Assembly (NCBI GenBank): GCA_018399255.1
Contig: JAGYPA010000004.1
Span: 51,456 to 115,455, forward strand
Reading direction: 5' to 3'
Length of the DNA: 64,000 nt
Origin: Spirochaetales bacterium
GTDB taxonomy: Bacteria; Spirochaetota; Spirochaetia; JABMQR01
Both the position numbers and the translations under genes were made by a program. Under the pieces are notes generated by a model, which saw nothing but the letters and a program-made list of their open reading frames with translations, made no database searches and was not told where the DNA came from. Shown one piece after another: positions 44,515-54,937 of this stretch (position 1 is the first letter of the stretch; each line of letters starts with the position of its first letter).

Positions 44515-46001
44515 TGACGCACACTAAGCCGGATGCTTTCTATGATACCTTTGAAAGAAAAGGTCATAATGATAAAAATACCCATTACTGTCCCGGATGC
44601 GGCCACGGTACCATTCATAAACTGATAGCTGAAGCCATCGATGATCTGGGGATTCGGGACCGGGTGATTTTTCATTCCCCCGTCGGATGTTCGGTTTTTG
44701 CCTACTACTATTTTGATACCGGCAATATTCAATGCTCCCACGGCAGGGCGCCCGCTGTGGCGACCGGGGTGCGCCGGGTTCATAATGATGCGGTGGTAAT
44801 ATCCTATCAGGGAGATGGGGATCTGGCAGGGATAGGTACAGCCGAGATTATTCACGCTGCCAACCGGGGTGAGAACATAACGGTGTTTTTTGTCAATAAT
44901 GCCATCTACGGCATGACCGGCGGCCAGATGGCTCCCACAACCCTGCAGGGACAGAAGACCCTCACCACACCCCTTGGCCGGGATTCGGTAAGAGACGGTC
45001 TGCCGATCGGGATGTCGGAGGTCATCAATGCGCTGAAAACTCCGGTGTATATTGAGCGGGTTACCCTCTCATCGGCTAAAGGGGTGATGAAAACCAAGAA
45101 AGCCATCAGGAAGGGACTCGAATACCAGGTGGACGGCAGGGGATTTTCTTTTATCGAAATTCTTTCCCCCTGTCCGGTAAACTGGAAAATGGATCCGGTT
45201 GCCTCAAGAAAATGGCTGGCAGAAAACCTCGAACCGATCTTTCCCGTTGCCTGCTTCAGGGATAGTTGTACCAACTCGTCAGCAGTAATTTCAGCCCGGG
45301 CAGCGTTGGAAGTATCGGAACTTACAGAAGCTGTGGAATCGTCGCCTGCTGCAAGTGAAAACGCGGGGCATTTGCCCTTTATGGGTGATGATCAGCTGAT
45401 CAGCCTGCTCAATGGAGAAATTCCTCTGGAGCGGCTTGAAACAATCCAGCTTGCCGAGGACCAACTGGTGAAAATTGCCGGCTTTGGCGGGCAAGGTGTC
45501 CTTTCCGGCGGTGTTCTGCTTGCGAAATGCGGCATCGCCGAAAGCCTGCATACTACCTGGCTGCCCTCATACGGTCCAGAAATGAGGGGCGGTCGGGCGT
45601 ATGCCAGCGTTATACTATCCAATGACGAGATCGGTTCACCGGTAGTCGATAATCCGAATGTTCTCATTGCCATGAATACTCCATCCCTGGAGGCTTTTGA
45701 GAATGATGTGGTTCCCGGAGGCCTGATTCTGGTTAATTCATCAATTGTATCCAGAAAGGTCAGCCGAGAGGATGTGCAGGTGCTCTATGTTCCTGCTTCC
45801 AACATAGCGAAGGAGGGAGGCCTGACAGCAGCGGCCAATGTTGTCATGCTTGCGGTGTACCTGCACCATACCGGAAAAATTCCCGTTGAGCGCCTGAAGG
45901 ATATTATCCCGGCTACAGTCAAACGAAAGGAGTTTGTTGAAGAAAACCTGAAAATGATTGACCGCACTCTGAATTATTACGACACCCATTTCAGGAGCTG
46001 A
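44511..46001 (+). CDS. 2-oxoacid:ferredoxin oxidoreductase, fused beta and gamma subunits
   Basis: Protein of 496 residues joining two normally separate subunits. Residues 1-270 are the TPP-binding beta subunit: HYCPGCGHGTIHKLIAEA, then SYQGDGDLAGIGTAEIIHAA and FFVNNAIYGMTGGQMAPTT. After an Ala/Glu/Ser-rich linker (about 275-300), residues 320-490 are the gamma subunit: KIAGFGGQGVLSGGVLLAKC, WLPSYGPEMRGGRAYASVIL and NVLIAMNTPSLEAFEND. The complex forms acyl-CoA, CO2 and reduced ferredoxin. It overlaps alpha by 4 bases. Confidence 0.9.
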   Translation: MMTHTKPDAFYDTFERKGHNDKNTHYCPGCGHGTIHKLIAEAIDDLGIRDRVIFHSPVGCSVFAYYYFDTGNIQCSHGRAPAVATGVRRVHNDAVVISYQGDGDLAGIGTAEIIHAANRGENITVFFVNNAIYGMTGGQMAPTTLQGQKTLTTPLGRDSVRDGLPIGMSEVINALKTPVYIERVTLSSAKGVMKTKKAIRKGLEYQVDGRGFSFIEILSPCPVNWKMDPVASRKWLAENLEPIFPVACFRDSCTNSSAVISARAALEVSELTEAVESSPAASENAGHLPFMGDDQLISLLNGEIPLERLETIQLAEDQLVKIAGFGGQGVLSGGVLLAKCGIAESLHTTWLPSYGPEMRGGRAYASVILSNDEIGSPVVDNPNVLIAMNTPSLEAFENDVVPGGLILVNSSIVSRKVSREDVQVLYVPASNIAKEGGLTAAANVVMLAVYLHHTGKIPVERLKDIIPATVKRKEFVEENLKMIDRTLNYYDTHFRS

Positions 46002-46003
46002 GC

Positions 46004-47086
46004 GTGGCATACAAAATACTGGTTATCAATCCCGGATCGACATCAACAAAAATCTCTCTCTTTCTAAATCTTGAGGAGCTGGTCAAGGAGACATATTTTC
46101 ATACCTCCCAGGACTTGGCTGTCTACCGGCATGTGGTTGATCAGGAGGCCTACCGCTTTACCTTTGTTATGCGGTTTCTCGATGAGCATGAGATTGATAT
46201 CGGAGATATAGATGCATTTATCGGCAGAGGGGGGATGCTTAAGCCGGTAGATGGCGGGATTTACCGGATAACCGATGATATGATCCGGATTCTCAGGAGG
46301 GCGCATTACGGGGAGCATGCCAGCAATCTGGGTGCACTGCTAGTCTGCAGATTGAGTGAAGATACGCATGCCCCTACATTCATAGCAAACCCGGTAGTGG
46401 TGGATGAGCTGAGCGAGCTTGCCAGGTTTTCCGGTATTCCGGAAATTGAGCGGAAGAGTATTTTTCATGCACTGAACCAGAAGAGTGCGGCGGAGAGTGC
46501 CGCAGCGAGTCTGGGAATATCCTACGAAAAGGCTGATTTTATTGTAGCCCATCTTGGCGGGGGGATATCGGTAGGGGCTCATCAGCATGGACGTGTGGTT
46601 GACGTGAATAATGCCTTGAATGGGGATGGTCCCTTTTCCCCCGAACGTTCCGGCGGTCTGCCTGCAGCTGATCTAGTGGATCTCGCTTTGTCCGGCACCT
46701 ATAAACCCGAGGAGATGCACAAGCGTATCTGCGGAAATGGAGGGTTGTTTGCCTATTGCGGAACCCATGATGTCAGGAAAATTCTTCAGCGGGCGGATAA
46801 TGGCGATAGTGAAGCAGGTTTGTATCATCGGGCAATGGTGTATCAGGTTGCCAAGGAAATTGGGGCTATGGCTACAGTATTCTGCGGAAAGGTTGATGCG
46901 GTGATTATTACCGGAGGCATAGCACAGTCTGAAAGGACAGTAAGTATGCTCAAGGAACGGATAAGCTTTATTGCCCCGATTATTGTGATTCCAGGTGAAC
47001 GGGAAATGCAGGCACTGGCTGAGAATGCCTTCGGTGCGCTTTCAGGAGAGCGTGAAGTTCGGGAATATCGGGAAGATGCGAAATAA
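46004..47086 (+). CDS. buk: Butyrate / branched-chain fatty acid kinase
   Basis: ASKHA-fold kinase of 360 residues making ATP from butyryl-, isobutyryl- or isovaleryl-phosphate. N-terminal phosphate loop INPGSTSTKISLFLN, then RGGMLKPVDGGIY, NPVVVDEL, HLGGGISVGAHQHGRVVDVN and ITGGIAQSERTV. It starts at GTG 46004 with AGGAG 6 bases upstream, 2 bases after the oxidoreductase. The order VOR-buk-ptb makes branched acyl substrates likely. Confidence 0.93.
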   Translation: MAYKILVINPGSTSTKISLFLNLEELVKETYFHTSQDLAVYRHVVDQEAYRFTFVMRFLDEHEIDIGDIDAFIGRGGMLKPVDGGIYRITDDMIRILRRAHYGEHASNLGALLVCRLSEDTHAPTFIANPVVVDELSELARFSGIPEIERKSIFHALNQKSAAESAAASLGISYEKADFIVAHLGGGISVGAHQHGRVVDVNNALNGDGPFSPERSGGLPAADLVDLALSGTYKPEEMHKRICGNGGLFAYCGTHDVRKILQRADNGDSEAGLYHRAMVYQVAKEIGAMATVFCGKVDAVIITGGIAQSERTVSMLKERISFIAPIIVIPGEREMQALAENAFGALSGEREVREYREDAK

Positions 47087-47103
47087 CGAAGGCGGCAGAT
47101 GTG

Positions 47104-48099
47104 ATGAGAGATTTGCAAAGTTTGGAAGATTATCAGAAACTGGCTGAAAAGCTTTTTCCCGGGAGTGGGTACATTCCAGCCAGGGGGGGTATTCCCCGGG
47201 TTGCCTTAGCCGGTGCGGATCATGAAGCCTCCCTGCTGGGGGCGGCTGAAGCCGCTTTCGCTGGCATGGCAGAATTCATTCTCTTTGGTGAACGGGAGCG
47301 CATAGTCGAGTCAGCCCGGCATGCGGGGATCAGTCTCGATAAATTCACCTTGGTAAACTGCGGCGATCATGAGGAGGCTGCGGGCAGAGCAGCCTTGGCT
47401 GCGGCTGAAGGAAAGGCTGATGTCCTGATGAAAGGCGGAGTACATACATCAGTTTTCACTAAAGCCTTTCTGGATAAGTCAAGAGGTTTGGTGATCAGGG
47501 GGGGCTTGATCAGCCATGTCGCTCTTTTTCTCCTTCCCGGATACTATAAACCGGTTATGCTGACCGATGGGGCAATAAATATTGCTCCTGATCTTGAGCA
47601 GAAAAAGCGGATACTGATTAATGCCGTTGCTGTTGCAGCTGCCTTGGGAAATAAAACCCCTGCCGCTGCCCTGATATGTCCGGTTGAAACCATAAATCCT
47701 AAAATTGTCTCCACTATTGATGCTGCGGAGCTGGTAAAGATGCATGCAGCCGAAAATAGTTTCGGGGCAGCTCTTGTTGAAGGACCTATGGCATTGGATG
47801 CAGCCCTTTCGGCAGATGCAGCTGCGGTAAAGGGCATAGTGGGGAACGTGCCCGGGCATCCTGACATCCTTCTTCTGCCCGGTCTGGACGCCGGGAATGC
47901 CCTCTATAAATCTTTTTCCCTGCAGCCGGGCTCTCTGACGGCGGGTATTATTGCAGGCCTGCGCGTACCGGTTGTGCTCACCTCACGTTCAGACAGCAAA
48001 CTGACCCGATTTTTCTCTCTGTATATGGCCTTGTCGGCAGCGGCCGGATCGGGATCGGGATCGGGATCGGGATCGATGCAGGGCGGTAAATTATTGTGA
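47104..48099 (+). CDS. ptb: Phosphate butyryltransferase
   Basis: Converts acyl-CoA + phosphate to acyl-phosphate + CoA, feeding the kinase encoded just upstream; 331 residues. Family segments include RVALAGADHEASLLGAAEAA, DVLMKGGVHTSVFTKAFLD, LTDGAINIAPDLEQKK and AALICPVETINPKI, plus VPGHPDILLLPGLDAGNALY. The C-terminus carries a [10 protein letters not shown] tail from a hexamer repeat. GTG 47101 directly precedes ATG 47104 and either may start. It ends the operon. Confidence 0.92.
   Translation: MRDLQSLEDYQKLAEKLFPGSGYIPARGGIPRVALAGADHEASLLGAAEAAFAGMAEFILFGERERIVESARHAGISLDKFTLVNCGDHEEAAGRAALAAAEGKADVLMKGGVHTSVFTKAFLDKSRGLVIRGGLISHVALFLLPGYYKPVMLTDGAINIAPDLEQKKRILINAVAVAAALGNKTPAAALICPVETINPKIVSTIDAAELVKMHAAENSFGAALVEGPMALDAALSADAAAVKGIVGNVPGHPDILLLPGLDAGNALYKSFSLQPGSLTAGIIAGLRVPVVLTSRSDSKLTRFFSLYMALSAAAGSGSGSGSGSMQGGKLL
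48046..48075 (+). repeat. In-frame hexanucleotide microsatellite (GGATCG)x5 in ptb
   Basis: Five exact tandem GGATCG units near the ptb 3' end encode Gly-Ser repeats. Slippage by whole units would change tail length without shifting frame. Confidence 0.9.
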
Positions 48100-48177
48100 G
48101 ATGAAAATTCGCCGGTCGTATACCTTTGGATTGTATTTTGACCTGTTTCCGGATATGCTTGATCAGAGAGGTGCTGT

Positions 48178-48711
48178 ATGGGAAAACGCAATGCTGGAGG
48201 AGGCGGACTGCTCCGTTTTCTTTTCTCGATCATTCTTTTGGCTGCCGCGGCAGTCGCGGTAATTTACTTCTTCTTCCCGGATATTTCTGAAGAATATTTC
48301 TCCATGAGCTGGGACTCTGCCAGAAATGGATCTCTCTCAAGCTCTGAGACTGAAGATGCCCTGGATGAGGTAATAGATTCGCTGTCGTCTGCGCTCGAAA
48401 AAGCCGGTGCATCGGCAGAAGATGTCAGGAAAATTATTTCCAGCATTGACAGCAGTGATCTGCGGCGTTCTGTGGAGGGTGCAGCTGCAAGCGGTCGCGA
48501 CGGGGTTGCTCAGTTTGCTGATACCCTGGTCGGGACAATTGATCTAGAGTCTCTGGATCTGAAGGAGTCAGTCAACCTTGATTCAGTCAAGGAAGGACTG
48601 CAGACAAAGCTTTCAGAACTTGATTTCTCCGAATCTCTGGATTTTCTAAAAAATAATCTGGAAACCGGCCTTGATTATCTGGGAGAGCGATTGAAGGATG
48701 CGATAAACTGA
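48178..48711 (+). CDS. Membrane-anchored protein of unknown function
   Basis: Unrecognised protein of 177 residues. One hydrophobic segment (LLRFLFSIILLAAAAVAVIY then FFF, about residues 11-33) follows a basic N-terminus, so it is probably N-in with a periplasmic acidic, Ser/Asp/Leu-rich domain of predicted amphipathic helices (repeated Ser-Leu-Asp patterns such as LESLDLKESVNLDSV). GAGAGGT lies upstream of the ATG. It ends 5 bases before the MBL-fold gene. No family could be named. Confidence 0.6.
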   Translation: MGKRNAGGGGLLRFLFSIILLAAAAVAVIYFFFPDISEEYFSMSWDSARNGSLSSSETEDALDEVIDSLSSALEKAGASAEDVRKIISSIDSSDLRRSVEGAAASGRDGVAQFADTLVGTIDLESLDLKESVNLDSVKEGLQTKLSELDFSESLDFLKNNLETGLDYLGERLKDAIN

Positions 48712-48716
48712 ACTCG

Positions 48717-49478
48717 ATGAAACTGACTTTTCTGGGTACCGGAACATCACATGGTGTTCCGGTAATTGCCTGCAGCTGTCCGGTGTGCACCTCGGTCGAT
48801 ACCCGTAATGTTCGGACCCGATCCGCAGTGCTTCTCAATGACGGTAAGAAGATTGTGGTAATTGATACCGGTCCCGACTTCAGGGCTCAGATGCTTCGAG
48901 AACGGATAGACCATCTTGATGCTGTAGTTTTTACTCATGATCATGCCGATCACTTGAATGGAATCGATGATCTTCGAGTGTTTACCTGGCATAAAAGGCT
49001 TCCTGTGTATGCGGCAAGTGAAGTGCTCGAGGAGATCGGGAACAGGTTTTCCTATATCTTTTCCTCCAAGGTTCCCGGGGGCGGAAAGCCGAATCTTGAT
49101 GTACATCCGCTTGGTTCGGAGGGGATTATCATTGGAGGTATGCACATAGAGCCGGTTCCGATATTTCACGGCAGTCGCCTGATAAATGGCTATCGGATAG
49201 GAAGCCTCGCTTACCTCACCGACTGCAGCGGTATTCCTGAGGAGAGTTTCGCCATGCTTTCCGGAGTGGAAACTCTTATTATCGGAGCTTTGCGGTATCG
49301 TCCGCATCCGACCCATTTCAGTGTTTCGCAGGCGGTAGATGCAGCCCGAAGGATTGGAGCAAGAAAGACCTACTTGACCCACATCTGTCATGATCTTGAC
49401 CATTCGGTTCTGGAGAAAGAACTGCCGGAAGGTGTTTTTCCCGCTTATGACGGGTTGTCCCTGACAGTTGAAATTTGA
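48717..49478 (+). CDS. MBL-fold metallohydrolase (PhnP-like)
   Basis: Metallo-beta-lactamase-fold hydrolase of 253 residues: TFLGTGTSHGVPVIACSCPV at the N-terminus, metal motif VFTHDHADHLNGIDDLR, VPIFHGSRL, YLTDCSGIPEE and THICHDLDHSVLEKEL with the terminal His ligands. The GTGTSxGVP start and the CxC-like pair resemble PhnP/ElaC-type phosphodiesterases; the substrate is likely a cyclic phosphate or phosphodiester but is not established. It lies 19 bases upstream of polA. Confidence 0.85.
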   Translation: MKLTFLGTGTSHGVPVIACSCPVCTSVDTRNVRTRSAVLLNDGKKIVVIDTGPDFRAQMLRERIDHLDAVVFTHDHADHLNGIDDLRVFTWHKRLPVYAASEVLEEIGNRFSYIFSSKVPGGGKPNLDVHPLGSEGIIIGGMHIEPVPIFHGSRLINGYRIGSLAYLTDCSGIPEESFAMLSGVETLIIGALRYRPHPTHFSVSQAVDAARRIGARKTYLTHICHDLDHSVLEKELPEGVFPAYDGLSLTVEI

Positions 49479-49497
49479 TTATCTTGCAGGAGGAACC

Positions 49498-52290
49498 ATG
49501 AGCGAGAATAAGCGTCTGCTTGTTGTAGATGGATATGCACTGATATATCGATCCTATTTTGCCTTTATAAACCGACCCATACTTGATTCAGGCGGACGTA
49601 ATGTTTCAGCTGTCTTCGGTTTTTTCCGTACCCTGTTTGCAGTAATCAAGCAGTTTGAACCGGGGTATCTGGTGGTTGCAATGGATTCCATTACGCCAAC
49701 CTTCAGGCACGCTATGTATCCGGACTATAAGGCTACCCGCGACAAGACCCCTGAAGACCTTCATAGTCAGATTCCCCTGATTGAAAATGCTCTGGCCGGT
49801 TCCGGGGTGAAGTTTGTCAGAGAGGAGGGGCTCGAGGCGGATGATCTTATTGCAGCGCTGGCTTCATCATGCCGTTCCGGGGGGCTGGAATGTATGATTC
49901 TTTCCGGAGATAAAGATCTTATGCAGCTGGTTGGCGATTCGGTTACCATGATCAGACCGGTTAAGGGTGAGAATCTGCTGTTTGACAGGGAGAAAGTGTA
50001 TCAGCATTTCTCTGTTTATCCGGAGCAGATTGTCGATTATCTGGCCCTGATCGGGGATTCTTCGGATAATGTCCCCGGAGTGCGGGGTATTGGTCCGAAA
50101 AGCGCGGTAAAACTGCTGCAGGAGTATGGCACACTCGAGAGAATCTATGCCCATGTAGATGAGATTTCCAGGGGAATAGCCCAAAAGCTTTCAGAAAATC
50201 GTGATAATGCCTTTGTCAGTAAAGAGCTGGTTACTTTACGAGTTGATGCTCTCTGTGCTGATGTTTCATTGGAAGAATTTCATGCCGACGGCATCGACTG
50301 GAAAGGTGCGGTCCCTGTCTTCACCGAGATTCAGTCTCCCAGTCTCATTGAGGCTGTCGGCGGGGAGCGGGAAGATGTCCGTTCAGCCCGGAAGGGGAGT
50401 AATGCAGTTAAAGAAGAGACTGATATTGAGAGTGTCAACGGGCAGCTGCTTTTCGGTATGGAAGAAGAGGATACGCTTGACCGGCTTCGTAAGAAGCTGT
50501 CAGGAAAGGGCCGCTTTGTAACAGTTACCTCACTTGATGAGCTGGAGACTATTCTTGAGGCTGCGGGAAAGTCCGGCGAAGCAGCATTTGATATTGAAAC
50601 CAACGATATCGATGCCATGCTGGCCGTTCCTGTTGGCTTTTCTATTTCGTGGGAACCTTGTACAGGCTGCTACATACCTCTGATTGCCGGCGGTATGGAG
50701 CAGCTTCCTGAGGATGCTGTCAGAGAGAAACTCAAAAGGTTTCTTGAAAACCCGAAGATGAAGATAATCGGGCAGAACTACAAATACGATTATAAAGTAC
50801 TGAAGCGGTGGGGCATAAACCAGCCAGCCATCTATTTTGATACATTACTGGCGGCCTGGCTGCTTGATGCATCCGCGGCTGCCTACAGCATGGATAGACT
50901 GGCAGCAAAATATCTGGACTATACTACAATTCACTATGCCGATGTTGTTCCCCGAGGATCTCTTTTCCCTGATATTGATATCAGGAGCGCCTCTGAATAT
51001 GCGGCTGAGGATGCTGATGTTACCTACCGCCTCTCCCTTCTTTTCAGGCAGATGCTCAAGGAACGTGGAATGGAGAAGCTGATGTATGGTGTCGAAATGC
51101 CGCTTCTGAAAATTCTTGCTGATATGGAGCTGCAGGGTATGATAATTCTGCCTGGTCAGCTTAAAGAGTATGAAAAGGAGCTGAAAGAGCGGCTTAAGGT
51201 GATCCAGGAAGACATTTTTGCTGAGTGCGGCCACGGGTTCAACCTGAATTCCACCCAGCAGCTTCAGGAAGTTCTTTTTACCGAACGAGGGCTGAAACCG
51301 ATCAAGAAAACAAAAACCGGGTATTCCACCAATGTTGCAGTATTGGAGGAGCTTGCCCATCTGGATGTGGTTCCCAGCAAAATTCTGGAGCACCGGAGTC
51401 TTGAGAAGCTCAGAAATACGTATGTTGAAGCCCTGCCTGTGCTGATAAATACTGAGACCGGCCGGGTTCACACATCGCTTCTGCAGACGGGAACTGCCAC
51501 TGGACGCCTGTCCAGCAAAAATCCGAATCTCCAGAATATTCCAATCCGCAGCGAGGACGGCAGAAGAATTCGTTCTGCCTTTGTTCCATCCGAAGGATGT
51601 CAGTTCCTTTCTGCTGATTATGCACAGATAGAACTGGTAATTCTTGCCCATTTTGCCGATGATCCCGGTTTGAAGGAAGCTTTTATACGGGGAACCGACG
51701 TTCATCGTCACACCGGGGCTCTTATATTCGGGATTGATGCCGATGCTGTAACAGCTGAGCAGCGACGAATTGCCAAAACAATAAACTTCGGAGTCATGTA
51801 CGGTATGTCGGCTTTCCGCCTGGCACGTGAGCTGGGAATTCCTCGGTCTGATGCAGCGGCCTTTATTGAGGCCTATTTTTCCCGCTATTCCGGTGTTCGA
51901 GGTTTTATTGAAGCTACGGTTGCAAAAGCTGAGAAAGAGGGCAAGGTCTCAACGCTGCTTGGTCATGAGCGCACAATTCCGGGGATTGCCAGCAGGAACA
52001 AAAACGAACGTTCCGGGGCAGAGCGGATTGCGGTTAACACGCCGATTCAGGGCAGTGCTGCCGATGTCATGAAGCTGGCTATGATTGCTGTATCCAAAGA
52101 AATTGCCGACAGGGGATTGTCCGCAAAGATGGTATTGCAGGTGCATGATGAGCTTATTTTTGAAGTGCCGGAGCAAGAACTGGATGAGATGCGGGTTCTG
52201 GTCAAGGATATTATGGAGCATGTGGTAGAATTGAGGGTTCCTTTGCAGGTAAGCATTGAGACAGGACGAAGCTGGGGAGAACTGCACTGA
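49498..52290 (+). CDS. polA: DNA polymerase I
   Basis: Repair and Okazaki-fragment polymerase of 930 residues with all three domains. 5'-3' exonuclease (1-300): VVDGYALIYRSYFAF, YPDYKATRDKTP and GDSSDNVPGVRGIGPKSA. 3'-5' exonuclease (about 355-530): AAFDIETNDIDAM, GQNYKYDYKVL and YAAEDADVTYRL, so the DxE and YxxxD residues appear present and proofreading may be active. Polymerase: LSADYAQIELVILAHFADD, RRIAKTINFGVMYGMSAF and VLQVHDELIFEVP. ATG 49498 follows AGGAGG by 4 bases. The stop overlaps coaE by one base. Confidence 0.97.
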   Translation: MSENKRLLVVDGYALIYRSYFAFINRPILDSGGRNVSAVFGFFRTLFAVIKQFEPGYLVVAMDSITPTFRHAMYPDYKATRDKTPEDLHSQIPLIENALAGSGVKFVREEGLEADDLIAALASSCRSGGLECMILSGDKDLMQLVGDSVTMIRPVKGENLLFDREKVYQHFSVYPEQIVDYLALIGDSSDNVPGVRGIGPKSAVKLLQEYGTLERIYAHVDEISRGIAQKLSENRDNAFVSKELVTLRVDALCADVSLEEFHADGIDWKGAVPVFTEIQSPSLIEAVGGEREDVRSARKGSNAVKEETDIESVNGQLLFGMEEEDTLDRLRKKLSGKGRFVTVTSLDELETILEAAGKSGEAAFDIETNDIDAMLAVPVGFSISWEPCTGCYIPLIAGGMEQLPEDAVREKLKRFLENPKMKIIGQNYKYDYKVLKRWGINQPAIYFDTLLAAWLLDASAAAYSMDRLAAKYLDYTTIHYADVVPRGSLFPDIDIRSASEYAAEDADVTYRLSLLFRQMLKERGMEKLMYGVEMPLLKILADMELQGMIILPGQLKEYEKELKERLKVIQEDIFAECGHGFNLNSTQQLQEVLFTERGLKPIKKTKTGYSTNVAVLEELAHLDVVPSKILEHRSLEKLRNTYVEALPVLINTETGRVHTSLLQTGTATGRLSSKNPNLQNIPIRSEDGRRIRSAFVPSEGCQFLSADYAQIELVILAHFADDPGLKEAFIRGTDVHRHTGALIFGIDADAVTAEQRRIAKTINFGVMYGMSAFRLARELGIPRSDAAAFIEAYFSRYSGVRGFIEATVAKAEKEGKVSTLLGHERTIPGIASRNKNERSGAERIAVNTPIQGSAADVMKLAMIAVSKEIADRGLSAKMVLQVHDELIFEVPEQELDEMRVLVKDIMEHVVELRVPLQVSIETGRSWGELH

Positions 52291-52895
52291 TGGTGATAAT
52301 CGGTCTGGCTGGGAAAATCTGTTCCGGCAAAGATACCGCTGCGGCTTACTTTGAGCAGAAGGGCTTTGTGGTTGTGGATGTTGACCGGCTTGGGCACGAA
52401 GAACTTGAACGGAACAGTGAGGCGGTAATCCGGTTGTTTGGAGAAGGGGTACGGGCAGCTGATGGTGCAATTGATCGCAAGGCCTTGGCTGCGTCTGTTT
52501 TTTCCAGCAGGGCACTGCTTTTAAAGCTGGAACAGCTGCTTCACCCGGCAATGGCGGCCAGGTGCCGGCAGATTATAGCCGAGGCTGAGGTATCGGGGTC
52601 AACAGGGGTTGTATTAAATGCAGCTGTGCTGGTAAAAATCGGTCTTGTTGCACTGTGTGATTTGGTTGTATTTGTTACCGCGCCATTTGTACTTCGCTTA
52701 AAGAGAGCGGTTAAGTATCGGAAGATGGGTTGGGGCGACTTTCTGCGCAGAAATTATCGCCAGCGTGATATTGTTCCGAAGAAAGCGGGAGAAATTGAAA
52801 AATCCAAGGTGTTTCGGGCAGATAATAGCGGTGTGCCGGCAGGATTGCATAAAAACCTTGATTCTATTCTAAATATATTGGATAGTAGTAGGTAG
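52290..52895 (+). CDS. coaE: Dephospho-CoA kinase
   Basis: Last step of coenzyme A synthesis; 201 residues. The P-loop is GLAGKICSGKDTAAAYFEQK, slightly unlike the usual GSGKS, followed by VVDVDRLGHEEL (the conserved DxD region) and the lid-like RLKRAVKYRKMGWGDFLRRN. polA-coaE adjacency is common. It starts inside the polA stop (TGATG). Confidence 0.9.
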   Translation: MVIIGLAGKICSGKDTAAAYFEQKGFVVVDVDRLGHEELERNSEAVIRLFGEGVRAADGAIDRKALAASVFSSRALLLKLEQLLHPAMAARCRQIIAEAEVSGSTGVVLNAAVLVKIGLVALCDLVVFVTAPFVLRLKRAVKYRKMGWGDFLRRNYRQRDIVPKKAGEIEKSKVFRADNSGVPAGLHKNLDSILNILDSSR

Positions 52896-52941
52896 TTTAT
52901 ATTGCTGTTAAAATCTCATGAATATGGCAGGGTGAAATAAA

Positions 52942-54845
<1,904 letters not shown>

Positions 54846-54937
54846 CAGCTGGAGCAAGGATCTGCCGTGGCGGTTATGGGTATGAAATGTCACGATAGAT
54901 CTTTGCTTCGTTAAGTCTGTATTTCACTCAGATCGTT

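Noticed and set aside
48046..48075. Frameshift-type phase variation of ptb
   Set aside because: The unit is six bases, so slippage cannot change the frame.
50845..51711. 288-codon minus-strand frame inside polA
   Set aside because: Antisense to conserved exonuclease and polymerase motifs; no promoter or ribosome site.
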